DNA of 14,264 nt from CAZBME01 sp964645835 (GTDB lineage Bacteria > Desulfobacterota > Syntrophia > Syntrophales > UBA8958), in contig CAZYDG010000088.1 in assembly GCA_964645835.1 (NCBI GenBank), positions 1 to 14,264 on the forward strand, in the 5' to 3' direction. The notes under the pieces were generated by a model. The model saw nothing but the letters and a program-made list of their open reading frames with translations. It had not been told where the DNA came from and ran no database searches. Numbering within the stretch: the first letter of the stretch is position 1; every line of letters starts with the position of its first letter. A program made the position numbers and the translations under genes. This document shows, piece by piece, positions 7,810 to 14,203 of this stretch.

Positions 7810-9024
7810 TCATGGGTTGAGGAGTTTTATCTTATCTTTGTCGGGATTGAAGAAATTGGTCAACGGGATGTAAGTTCCATCTTCTTTAACCCTGACCATG
7901 CGGGCTTTGAACGAGGCACTGTGGTCGCTCTTCGTATATGTTATATTCGGGACAAGACCGCCGAAACTCTCATTCCTGAACGATTCCATTGCCTTGTTGA
8001 TGGTTTCACGGGTGATTCGGCCTTTGTTGTCATTGTAAGCCTTCTCAAATGCCCTTTCCATTATCATGGCCACCACAACACCTTCCCAGTAGGAAGCATC
8101 GAATTTGTGAACTGTTTTATAGCGATTGAACAGCTGATTCATTACTTGCACGCCGGGCGTCTTATCAACAGGCAAGCCTCCAGGGAATTGCATAATTAGG
8201 CGATCCTTGATCAATCCTTTTCCCAGCCGGAAAAAATCCGGATCTGTAGATGTCCAAGTACCAAAGAACATGGGGTGGTATTTTATACGATCAGCACTTT
8301 TGAAGGTCGTAATAATGGCCGAAGGCAGCATTTGCATCACGACATACTGGGCGCCTTTTTGCTGCAAACGCAGCAGTTCCGTATTGAGATCGACGGTCTT
8401 GGGAGGGAATTCCTCAATGGCGACAAGATCGACTTTAATTCTTTTCGCATATTCTTTGCTGGGTTGATGTATTGAACGTCCGTAAGCATTATTGAATGTA
8501 AGCAGACCAATCTTTGGGGCATCCTTCCCTTTATGAATGGCCTTGATATAGGCCATGATCGCATGACAGTCCATGCGGTAACTCCCAAAAGGAAGATACA
8601 TGTAATCTATAGGTGCTTCCAGAATTTCCCAGCTAGTGGAATAATTTATCGTGGGGATCTTGTACTGCTGAATAATAGGCTTAGCTGCAAGGCCTTCTCC
8701 GGCGCCCCAGGTCGCAATCATGTCAACATTATCCTGGACGGCAAACTTACGGATGGCCGCTTGAGCTTCCGGGACCTTATACTGCGTGTCTATAAGGATC
8801 AGCTGGATTTTGTTTCCTTTTACACCGCTCTTTACCTCATTGACATACCGGAAATAGTCCTGTTGACCTTTTGCATGGAACTGGCCCCATGTGGAAGCCG
8901 GTCCGGTCATATTGATGGCCGCGCCGACCTTGATTGTCGCTGCGGAAACGGGCATGGCCATCATCAAAATCATGAATGCCATAACAGTGAGCAGATTGAT
9001 CATGTGTCTAAGATACCTTTTCAT
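7810..9024 (-). CDS. Periplasmic substrate-binding protein of a HAAT (LivK-like) ABC importer
   Basis: The first structural gene of the operon captures the substrate in the periplasm. It has a clear signal peptide: a basic start (MKRYLRH), a hydrophobic core rich in Met, Leu and Ile, and an Ala-x-Ala-type site at PVSA/ATIKVG (cleavage near residue 28). The mature start IKVGAAINMTGPAS is typical of the Leu/Ile/Val-binding family, and the length of about 404 residues fits the family members near ligase genes. An in-frame GTG lies 3 bases upstream, but the ATG at 9024 follows AGGAGG and is chosen. LivK-family members bind branched-chain or aromatic amino acids, aromatic acids and urea. The specificity here is unknown; the leader peptide upstream favours Phe or a related aryl acid. 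Expression should depend on escape from the two terminators just upstream. Confidence 0.9.
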   Translation of the reverse strand: MKRYLRHMINLLTVMAFMILMMAMPVSAATIKVGAAINMTGPASTWGQFHAKGQQDYFRYVNEVKSGVKGNKIQLILIDTQYKVPEAQAAIRKFAVQDNVDMIATWGAGEGLAAKPIIQQYKIPTINYSTSWEILEAPIDYMYLPFGSYRMDCHAIMAYIKAIHKGKDAPKIGLLTFNNAYGRSIHQPSKEYAKRIKVDLVAIEEFPPKTVDLNTELLRLQQKGAQYVVMQMLPSAIITTFKSADRIKYHPMFFGTWTSTDPDFFRLGKGLIKDRLIMQFPGGLPVDKTPGVQVMNQLFNRYKTVHKFDASYWEGVVVAMIMERAFEKAYNDNKGRITRETINKAMESFRNESFGGLVPNITYTKSDHSASFKARMVRVKEDGTYIPLTNFFNPDKDKIKLLNP

Positions 9025-9065
9025 CACTCCTCCTATTTTCTAAACCAAACTATTCCAGCCAGAAT

Positions 9066-9099
9066 AAAAAAAAAGCCGTGTTCAACTTCGACACGGCTT
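9066..9099 (-). terminator. Intrinsic terminator T2 (second of two tandem terminators in the leader)
   Basis: On the minus strand AAGCCGTGT (9099-9091) and ACACGGCTT (9081-9073) form a perfect 9-bp stem with a 9-base loop, followed by nine T (9074-9066). It lies about 40 bases before the binding-protein start codon, so an unconditional terminator here would silence the operon. Its 5' arm can instead pair with the 3' arm of terminator T1, which suggests it is conditional. Confidence 0.88.
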
Positions 9100-9104
9100 C
9101 ACAT

Positions 9105-9143
9105 AAAAAAAGCCGCGGGAGACTTTTAGATCCACCCGCGGCT
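9105..9143 (-). terminator. Intrinsic terminator T1 (attenuator terminator, segments 3:4)
   Basis: On the minus strand AGCCGCGGG (9143-9135) and CCCGCGGCT (9119-9111) form a perfect, GC-rich 9-bp stem with a 15-base loop, followed by a run of seven T (9111-9105). It begins 19 bases after the stop codon of the Phe-rich leader ORF, the usual place for the terminator of a translation-controlled attenuator. Confidence 0.9.
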
Positions 9144-9161
9144 CATTTCGCTTATTTCAGG

Positions 9162-9266
9162 TCATGAGCGCAGCAGGCGGACCTCCCTAAAGAAGCTATA
9201 AAAGCTAAAAAAATAAAATCGTGATTCGGCCTGCTTTTCATGTTTTGTCATCTGTTTTGTGCTCAT
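9162..9266 (-). CDS. Phe/Tyr-rich leader peptide of a transcription attenuator (PheL-like)
   Basis: This short minus-strand ORF ends with TGA at 9164-9162. Three in-frame ATG codons are possible: 9278 (38 residues), 9266 (34) and 9251 (29). None has a strong Shine-Dalgarno, so the start is uncertain; 9266 is a compromise. The diagnostic part is the ten-codon run FYFFSFYSFF (codons 9218-9189), with six Phe and two Tyr, followed by REVRLLRS and stop. Such runs mark leader peptides whose ribosome stalls when the matching charged tRNA is scarce, as in E. coli PheL. The stop codon sits inside the RNA segment that forms the antiterminator, so a ribosome reaching the stop would favour termination. 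The peptide is unlikely to have a function beyond sensing. Confidence 0.82.
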   Translation of the reverse strand: MSTKQMTKHEKQAESRFYFFSFYSFFREVRLLRS

Positions 9267-9295
9267 TTTAAAACCCATATCTTAATTACTACCGT

Positions 9296-9325
9296 CTTGT
9301 AAATCATAAAAGCTCGAATTGTCAA
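9296..9325 (-). promoter_or_regulatory. Predicted sigma70-type promoter of the attenuated operon
   Basis: On the minus strand a perfect -35 TTGACA (9325-9320) is followed after 18 bases by TACAAG (9301-9296, four of six to the -10 consensus), predicting a start near 9289. A TATGAT lies at 9308-9303 but is too close to the TTGACA to pair with it. The position just before the leader ORF supports its role. No -24/-12 (sigma54) site was found here, although the neighbouring regulator is of the sigma54 type. Confidence 0.6.
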
Positions 9326-9385
9326 GCTATTTTTAAATTGAGGGGAAAATAATTTCTTTGAATAAATAAAATGAAATATTAATTC

Positions 9386-10747
9386 CTATTCGATAGAAAG
9401 TTTTTCCATACGGTATTTTAGTGAATCCACCGTTATTTTAAGAAGATCTGCAGCCTTTGATCTCGATCCGTTTGTTTTTTTCAAGGCCTTCTCAATCAAA
9501 TTCTTTTCGTATTTGGCAATTTCGTCATTCAGATTTATCCCTTTATCCGGAATGGGGGCTTCGCCGTCCATGAGGGTTTTCTGAAGATCCCCGGCGAGAA
9601 CAAGATTTTCCGGTAAAATAATACTTGATGATTCAAGGGCCACACTACGTTCGATGATATTTTCCAATTCGCGGATATTCCCGGGAAATGGATAATCCAT
9701 AAGCAAGGCCAAGGCATAGGCCGATATTGTTTTGACCTCCTTTGAAAATTCCTTTGAATATTTTTCTATGAAATAGGTCGTAAGAATCGGAATATCTTCC
9801 GGCCGTTTCCTCAGGGGGGGCAATTGAATGGGAATTACGTTAAGACGATAGTAAAGGTCTTCCCGGAACATTCCTTCTTTAACTTTTTTTGCCAACTCCC
9901 AATTTGTAGCGGAAATGATCCTCACATCGGCGTGGATATTTTCGGATCCGCCCAGACGGCGAAAGGTTTTCTCCTGCACAACCCTTAAAAGTTTTACTTG
10001 AAGAAATGATGATAAGTCACCTATTTCATCTAAAAATAACGTACCTCCACGGGCAATTTCAAAGAGACCGGGCTTATCGCTGTAAGCTCCTGTAAAGGCA
10101 CCCTTCATATAACCGAAGAACTCTGATTCCAGAAGATTTTCGGGAACACCACCGCAATTGATGACAACAAACGGCATATTTTTACGCGGGCTGTGCTCAT
10201 GGATAGCCTTGGCAACAAGTTCCTTTCCCGTACCGCTTTCTCCCAAAATGAGGACATTTGTAGTTGTTTCGGCAACCTTTTTGATTGTATTGAAAATCTT
10301 GATCATTTCCTTGCTTTTACTGATCATCTGACCAAACTTGATGATATCCTTTTTTGCCTTCACGGGCTCATCATCTCGCTTTACGCCTTTATTCTCCAGG
10401 GCTTTGCGGATGATTTTAATCAAATCTTCGATATCGAAGTCTTTTTCAATGTAATCGTATGCCCCTTCTTTCATTGCCGACAATGCAGTTTCCGCCGAAG
10501 CGAAAGCCGTGATCAGAATAACCGTCATACCCGGATCAATATCCTTGATTTTCTTCAAGAATTCAATACCGTCCAATTTCGGCATCTTAAGATCTGTAAT
10601 GACCAAGTTGAACCGTTCAGTAGCGCAAAGATTCAGGGCTTTTGGGGCATTTTCCACGGCAACCACACTGTACCCTTCCCTTGACAGCATGATTTCCAGA
10701 AATTCCCGCATACCTTGATCATCATCAACAACAAGAATTTTTGTCAT
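9386..10747 (-). CDS. Sigma54-dependent NtrC-family response regulator, PilR-like
   Basis: This regulator activates sigma54 promoters after phosphorylation by a partner kinase. Domains in order: an N-terminal receiver with an acidic pocket near residues 9-10, phosphoacceptor D52 in ITDLKMP, T80 and K102; an AAA+ core with Walker A GESGTGKE (169-176), the sigma54 contact loop GAFTGA (216-221), Walker B TLFLDEIG (236-243) and the arginine-finger region FREDLYYRLNV; and a C-terminal Fis-type helix-turn-helix ending KAADLLKITVDSLKYRMEKL. The residue after K102 is Asp rather than the usual Pro. The C-terminus and the neighbouring six-helix kinase resemble PilR/PilS, which control pilin genes, but no pilus gene is in the window. 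TTG at 10750 is possible; ATG at 10747 is preferred. It lies 11 bases after the kinase gene. No clear terminator follows before the attenuator. Confidence 0.92.
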   Translation of the reverse strand: MTKILVVDDDQGMREFLEIMLSREGYSVVAVENAPKALNLCATERFNLVITDLKMPKLDGIEFLKKIKDIDPGMTVILITAFASAETALSAMKEGAYDYIEKDFDIEDLIKIIRKALENKGVKRDDEPVKAKKDIIKFGQMISKSKEMIKIFNTIKKVAETTTNVLILGESGTGKELVAKAIHEHSPRKNMPFVVINCGGVPENLLESEFFGYMKGAFTGAYSDKPGLFEIARGGTLFLDEIGDLSSFLQVKLLRVVQEKTFRRLGGSENIHADVRIISATNWELAKKVKEGMFREDLYYRLNVIPIQLPPLRKRPEDIPILTTYFIEKYSKEFSKEVKTISAYALALLMDYPFPGNIRELENIIERSVALESSSIILPENLVLAGDLQKTLMDGEAPIPDKGINLNDEIAKYEKNLIEKALKKTNGSRSKAADLLKITVDSLKYRMEKLSIE

Positions 10748-10758
10748 CAAAAACCATC

Positions 10759-12435
10759 CTATTCTTTTAGTCCCGTCGGGAACCTGACCGTAAAGGTCGT
10801 ACCACAGTTTGGGACACTTGCGACATAAATCTCACCCATGGACGCTTCAACAATTCTATTAACGATGGCCAGGCCCAACCCTGTTCCTTTCTCCTTTGTG
10901 GTATAAAATGGTTCAAAAATCCTCTGTAAGTCTTCGGTATCGATCCCCTCTCCATTATCAGAAATCTTTAATTCTACGACTTCCGCCGCCAGTGTATCTA
11001 TTGTTCTCGCCTCCAGGGTAAGTTTGCCCCCATCGGGCATCGCCTGGATCGCATTAAGAACCAGATTTGATATTACCTGTCTGATCTCAGCCTTATTAGT
11101 AAATAATATGATGGGATCTATGATATTTTTCTCAACTACAATTGAATCATTCCATTCATCATCTACTTTAAGAGAATCGATTACCTCACTGATGACAGCA
11201 CCGAGATTTACCTCCTCTTCGTCGCGGTGCTTATGTCTTGCAAGGAGAAGAAAATCCTTGATAAAGCACTCAAGTTGATCCTTACCCCTTATAATAATCT
11301 GCATCAGGCGCTCGTCGGATTTGCGCAACGCCAGATCGCGCTTGAGCATCTGAATGGACCCGCTAATGGAAGCCAAAGGGTTTCGCAGTTCATGGGCAAG
11401 GCTTGCCGCCATCTCCCCGACAAATGCAAGCCTTCTGTTTTTCTCCACAGCCTCTTCCATCTGCCGGATCTGTGTCATGTCTTGAAAAATAACAATATCA
11501 CCGATCTTATTACCACTTTCTTCTTTTAAGGTTGATACGGAACAACCGAGAATCAGTTTTCGGTTATTCTTGTCGATATAGGGTATCTCAACCCTTCCGT
11601 TACGGGTTTCGACAGCATTTTCGTCGTTCGGGACATTCAAGATCTTTTTCCACAAAGGGAACAAGGTGTGGATGTTCCTATTTTCCACCTCATAGAAGAA
11701 ATATCCCGTAATGTCTTCGGCGCCTCTGTTAAAGGATTTGATTCTACCCTCAAGATCGATGGTGAGAATACCCGCATTGATGGATTCGACGATACTGCGA
11801 TAGAGCCTGTCCAGCCGATTGAAAGCCGATTCCCGTTCCGCAAGCAGGGATCGGGCCTGTTTCTCGCGCTCCACAACAAAACTAGCCAGGGCTGCAATAA
11901 TATAAAATGACAGGATATGAATGATGATTCGAAGAAAAACATAGCTTGAAGTGAAGGTTGAATCCTGAAATAAGGTCTTATCCAATGGCGTGATTACGCC
12001 ATAATATTCCAAGTCTATCAATAGCCCATAGAAAATGCTGCTGGCTGACGCCGACAGGATGCCACCCGTTTTGCCGAGAAACAATACGGAATATATAATG
12101 ACCAGTGGATAAAAAACTGTATAGATACTCCGAAGACCGCCGGTAACATAGACCAGCCCCGTAATCATAGCGATATCGCAGAAGGTCTGAATATAAATGT
12201 TAATCCGGTAGTTTTGAATCGTTTTAATGAAGATGAGATATATAAATGAGAGGAAATATGAGAAATATATTACCTTGTATAACGAGGGTATGGATATTTC
12301 CGAGGCATAGCCTGCCCCCTTGACGTCCATAAAATAAGCAACGCCCAAAATAAAAGTCACGATGGCCGCCCGGAAAATCATGAGCAGCCGTATACGCAAC
12401 ACTATATTGTCTTCGGCTATCCTTTGTTCGGGCAT
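10759..12435 (-). CDS. Membrane PAS-domain sensor histidine kinase, PilS-like
   Basis: This is the likely partner of the downstream response regulator. About six hydrophobic helices fill residues 15-187 (roughly 17-35, 53-72, 83-98, 104-122, 124-142 and 165-187) with little periplasmic sequence. A linker and a PAS domain follow (about 208-325; SIVESINAGILTIDLEGRI, then GAEDITGY). The HisKA dimerisation helix has ASLAHELRNPL with phosphoacceptor H348. The ATPase domain has the N box SNLVLNA (456-462), the G1 box ISDNGEG (491-497), the F region PFYTTKEKG and the G2 box GTGLGLAI (517-524). This layout matches the PilS class and its length of about 550. It is separated from the dehydrogenase gene by 25 bases and from the regulator by 11, so co-transcription is likely. 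The signal sensed is unknown. Confidence 0.92.
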   Translation of the reverse strand: MPEQRIAEDNIVLRIRLLMIFRAAIVTFILGVAYFMDVKGAGYASEISIPSLYKVIYFSYFLSFIYLIFIKTIQNYRINIYIQTFCDIAMITGLVYVTGGLRSIYTVFYPLVIIYSVLFLGKTGGILSASASSIFYGLLIDLEYYGVITPLDKTLFQDSTFTSSYVFLRIIIHILSFYIIAALASFVVEREKQARSLLAERESAFNRLDRLYRSIVESINAGILTIDLEGRIKSFNRGAEDITGYFFYEVENRNIHTLFPLWKKILNVPNDENAVETRNGRVEIPYIDKNNRKLILGCSVSTLKEESGNKIGDIVIFQDMTQIRQMEEAVEKNRRLAFVGEMAASLAHELRNPLASISGSIQMLKRDLALRKSDERLMQIIIRGKDQLECFIKDFLLLARHKHRDEEEVNLGAVISEVIDSLKVDDEWNDSIVVEKNIIDPIILFTNKAEIRQVISNLVLNAIQAMPDGGKLTLEARTIDTLAAEVVELKISDNGEGIDTEDLQRIFEPFYTTKEKGTGLGLAIVNRIVEASMGEIYVASVPNCGTTFTVRFPTGLKE

Positions 12436-12460
12436 GTTTTAAGGGCTTTTCAAAAAATAA

Positions 12461-13225
12461 TCAGATCGCAGATGCTCCACCGTCAATCATCAGCACTTGC
12501 CCCGTGATATAGTCGGCGTACGATGAACACAAAAATAGTATAGAGTAAAGAACATCCGTTTTCTCGGCAATCCGGCCAGAGGGAATATGTCTGACGATTT
12601 CTTTTTGCAGATCGTCGTTGGACCAGAAGGGCTTGCTGAAATCCGTCCGGACCACACCGGGTGCTACACCGTTTACCTGGATATTGGAAGGGGCAAGCTC
12701 GGCAGCCATAACCTTGGTCAACATATCCATACCGGCCTTGGCAATGCCGTAAATTCCCATACCCAAAGAAGCTTTTGTACCGGCCAGTGAAGACACATTC
12801 AGAATTTTCCCTGATTTTCTTGCCTTCATAATGGCTGCTGCCTTTTTCGAGCATAAAAAGGCAGACGTCAGGTTACCTTCCATAATCTTATTCCAAAGTG
12901 ATAAATCGGCCTCGGCAACGGAGGGGGTAAAAATATTCATACCGACATTATTGATTAGAATATCAACCGTACCAAACTTCTCCAATGTTGAGGAAAATAA
13001 CCGGTTAACGTCACCCTCTTTAGCCACATGGGCAGAAACGGCGAGAAGGCCATCTCCACCATTTAGTTCCTTTATGGCCACATCAAGCGCTTCCTGTTTA
13101 CGGCCACAGATGACTACCTTAGCATTCTCCTGTAGCAGATGCTTCGCAATTTCCAAACCGATACCTCGGCTTCCACCCGTTACGATGCAGACTTTTCCAT
13201 CAAAACCAAATCCTGTATGATTCAT
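12461..13225 (-). CDS. Short-chain dehydrogenase/reductase (SDR), classical type
   Basis: This is an NAD(P)-dependent oxidoreductase of 254 residues, the usual size for classical SDRs such as 3-oxoacyl reductases. The nucleotide-binding motif TGGSRGIG is at 16-23, NNVG at 92-95 and Asn118 in the N-x-T stretch. The catalytic Ser lies in NVSS (145 or 146), with Tyr159 and Lys163 in the YxxxK motif (YGIAK) and the PG motif at 189-190. The full tetrad is present, so it should be active. GAGGGG just before the ATG at 13225 supports the start. It follows the activase after 49 bases and may share its transcript. CoA-ester, hydroxyacid or sugar substrates are all possible; the activase neighbour mildly favours a 3-hydroxyacyl or related acid substrate, which is inference only. 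Confidence 0.88.
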   Translation of the reverse strand: MNHTGFGFDGKVCIVTGGSRGIGLEIAKHLLQENAKVVICGRKQEALDVAIKELNGGDGLLAVSAHVAKEGDVNRLFSSTLEKFGTVDILINNVGMNIFTPSVAEADLSLWNKIMEGNLTSAFLCSKKAAAIMKARKSGKILNVSSLAGTKASLGMGIYGIAKAGMDMLTKVMAAELAPSNIQVNGVAPGVVRTDFSKPFWSNDDLQKEIVRHIPSGRIAEKTDVLYSILFLCSSYADYITGQVLMIDGGASAI

Positions 13226-13274
13226 CTTCCCCTCTTTTCTCGATTATTAGACATGTGGTCTGTTTTTGATTCTA

Positions 13275-14042
13275 TCAGCATTCGAAGGCAAGACAGGCGG
13301 CGCCTATCGCACCTGTTGCCTGGGCATGGGACGATACGGTCATCCGTAACCCGATTTTATCTTCAAGGGCCTTAACCACTCCGAGATTTTTTGCTACCCC
13401 ACCAGTCATCATAACCGGTTCCTTGAGCCCTACCCGGTTGACCATGGCTGATACGCGAGTGGCGATGGATTCGTGAATACCGGCGATGATGTTTTTTCTT
13501 TCTTCCCCTCTTGCAATAAGGGAGATCACCTCCGATTCAGCAAATACCGTACATAAACTGCTTATTTTGGCAGGAGTATCGGCCTGGAGTGATAAAGTTC
13601 CAAAATCATCCAGATCCACTTCGAGAGCTCGAGCCATGACTTCCAGGAATCGCCCTGTCCCGGCTGCGCATTTATCATTCATGGCAAAATTAATAACCTT
13701 GCCGGACGGATCCATGGCAATGACTTTACTGTCCTGCCCCCCGATGTCTATTATTGTTCTTACTTGAGGATTTAGGAAACAGGCGCCTGCCCCATGGCAC
13801 ATGATTTCCGTGACTGCCTTTTTGGCGGATGTGACACTTTTTCTTCCATAACCTGTGGCTATGATGGATGAAATGACGTCTCTATCCAATTTTGACTCGG
13901 CCAGAATTTCATGAATGATTCTGTTTGCAGCACCTTCCGCATTATAACCTGTAAAAATAACTTTTGTGTTCAACAGCTGTTTATCTTCCATAACAGCTGC
14001 CTTTGTTGTTATAGACCCGATGTCAATACCCAAAGTGTACAT
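13275..14042 (-). CDS. CoA-substrate-specific enzyme activase (BcrA/BadF/HgdC-type ATPase)
   Basis: This is an ASKHA-fold ATPase that, as a homodimer bridged by one [4Fe-4S] cluster, injects a high-energy electron into a partner such as a 2-hydroxyacyl-CoA dehydratase or benzoyl-CoA reductase, under anaerobic conditions. The 255-residue protein has the N-terminal phosphate loop GIDIGSITTK (5-14), the ATGYGR motif (62-67) and DIGGQDSK (99-106). It has cluster cysteines C125 in NDKCAAGTGR and C164 in SSLCTVFAESEV, 39 residues apart as in HgdC. TGGVAKN (near 214-220) completes the second nucleotide motif. No dehydratase or reductase subunit is in the window, so the partner is unknown; it might lie beyond the insertion sequence to the right or elsewhere. 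The Shine-Dalgarno before the ATG is weak. Confidence 0.92.
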   Translation of the reverse strand: MYTLGIDIGSITTKAAVMEDKQLLNTKVIFTGYNAEGAANRIIHEILAESKLDRDVISSIIATGYGRKSVTSAKKAVTEIMCHGAGACFLNPQVRTIIDIGGQDSKVIAMDPSGKVINFAMNDKCAAGTGRFLEVMARALEVDLDDFGTLSLQADTPAKISSLCTVFAESEVISLIARGEERKNIIAGIHESIATRVSAMVNRVGLKEPVMMTGGVAKNLGVVKALEDKIGLRMTVSSHAQATGAIGAACLAFEC

Positions 14043-14089
14043 AATTAGAAAAACCGGCTTATCTTTCTTTTTTCTTTAATATTGGCTCG

Positions 14090-14119
14090 ACTATAAGAAA
14101 AAATCCCTCAACCTGTCAA
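14090..14119 (-). promoter_or_regulatory. Predicted promoter upstream of the activase, possibly made with the insertion-sequence end
   Basis: On the minus strand TTGACA (14119-14114) is followed after 18 bases by TATAGT (14095-14090, five of six), predicting a start near 14083, about 40 bases before the activase ATG. The -35 lies at or very near the probable end of the adjoining insertion sequence, so this may be a hybrid outward promoter driving activase, dehydrogenase, kinase and regulator. Confidence 0.55.
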
Positions 14120-14144
14120 GTATCCCTGTTGGGAGTACGTGATA

Positions 14145-14179
14145 TGTCCGGTTTGTAGCACACAATCTGTCCGGTTTGT
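14145..14179. repeat. Two direct copies of TGTCCGGTTTGT in the insertion-sequence end
   Basis: TGTCCGGTTTGT occurs at 14145-14156 and 14168-14179, exactly 23 bases apart, that is about two helical turns on the same face. Repeated motifs of this kind near an element end commonly serve as transposase binding sites; that role is inferred here. Confidence 0.7.
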
Positions 14180-14182
14180 TAA

Positions 14183-14202
14183 GATCACCTATGGAGGTGA
14201 TC
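14183..14202 (+). promoter_or_regulatory. Perfect hairpin sequestering the transposase ribosome binding site
   Basis: GATCACCT (14183-14190) and AGGTGATC (14195-14202) are perfect 8-bp inverted arms around a 4-base loop ATGG. The Shine-Dalgarno GGAGGTGA lies in the loop and 3' arm, and the ATG follows two bases after the stem. In RNA this would hide the ribosome binding site. Several insertion sequences use such hairpins to limit transposase translation from read-through transcripts. Confidence 0.7.
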
Positions 14203-14203
14203 G

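Larger units (their letters stand above)
9066..9184 (-). promoter_or_regulatory. Ribosome-mediated Phe(/Tyr) attenuator with alternative RNA folds controlling the transporter/ligase operon
   Basis: Minus-strand RNA segments, all read by eye: segment 1, AGGTC (9184-9180), just after the Phe codons, pairs with GACCT (9163-9159). AGCAGGC (9235-9229) could also pair with GCCTGCT (9178-9172). Segment 2, CTGCGCTCAT (9173-9164), pairs with segment 3, ATGAGC[C]GCGG (9146-9136), in ten pairs with one bulged C and one G-U. Segments 3:4 form terminator T1, so 2:3 and 3:4 exclude each other. Freed segment 4, CGCGGCTT (9117-9110), can pair with segment 5, AAGCCGTG (9099-9092), over eight pairs with one G-U; this would block terminator T2 (5:6). 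A ribosome stalled at the last Phe codons would cover segment 1 and free segment 2, giving read-through; a ribosome at the stop codon would cover segment 2, giving termination. No folding program was run. Confidence 0.8.

Noticed and set aside
8533..9129. 198-residue open frame on the plus strand across the binding-protein gene start and the terminators
   Set aside because: It runs antisense through the signal-peptide region and both terminator hairpins, and its composition shows no known family; treated as a shadow.
9105..9184. Possible T-box riboswitch, because the leader contains GGGTGG close to a terminator
   Set aside because: The full T-box core (AGGGTGGNACCGCG) is not present, GGGTGG lies within the terminator arm and loop, there is no sign of a long Stem I with a specifier loop, and the Phe-rich ORF explains the region better.
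9025..9330. Sigma54 (-24/-12) promoter for the transporter operon, suggested by the adjacent NtrC-type regulator
   Set aside because: No GG-N10-GC element with reasonable flanks was found; GGCTGGAATAG near 9060 lacks the GC at the right spacing. A TTGACA-type promoter is present.
10193..10684. 163-residue plus-strand open frame inside the response regulator gene
   Set aside because: It is antisense to conserved receiver and AAA+ sequence, with no domain or supporting start signals.
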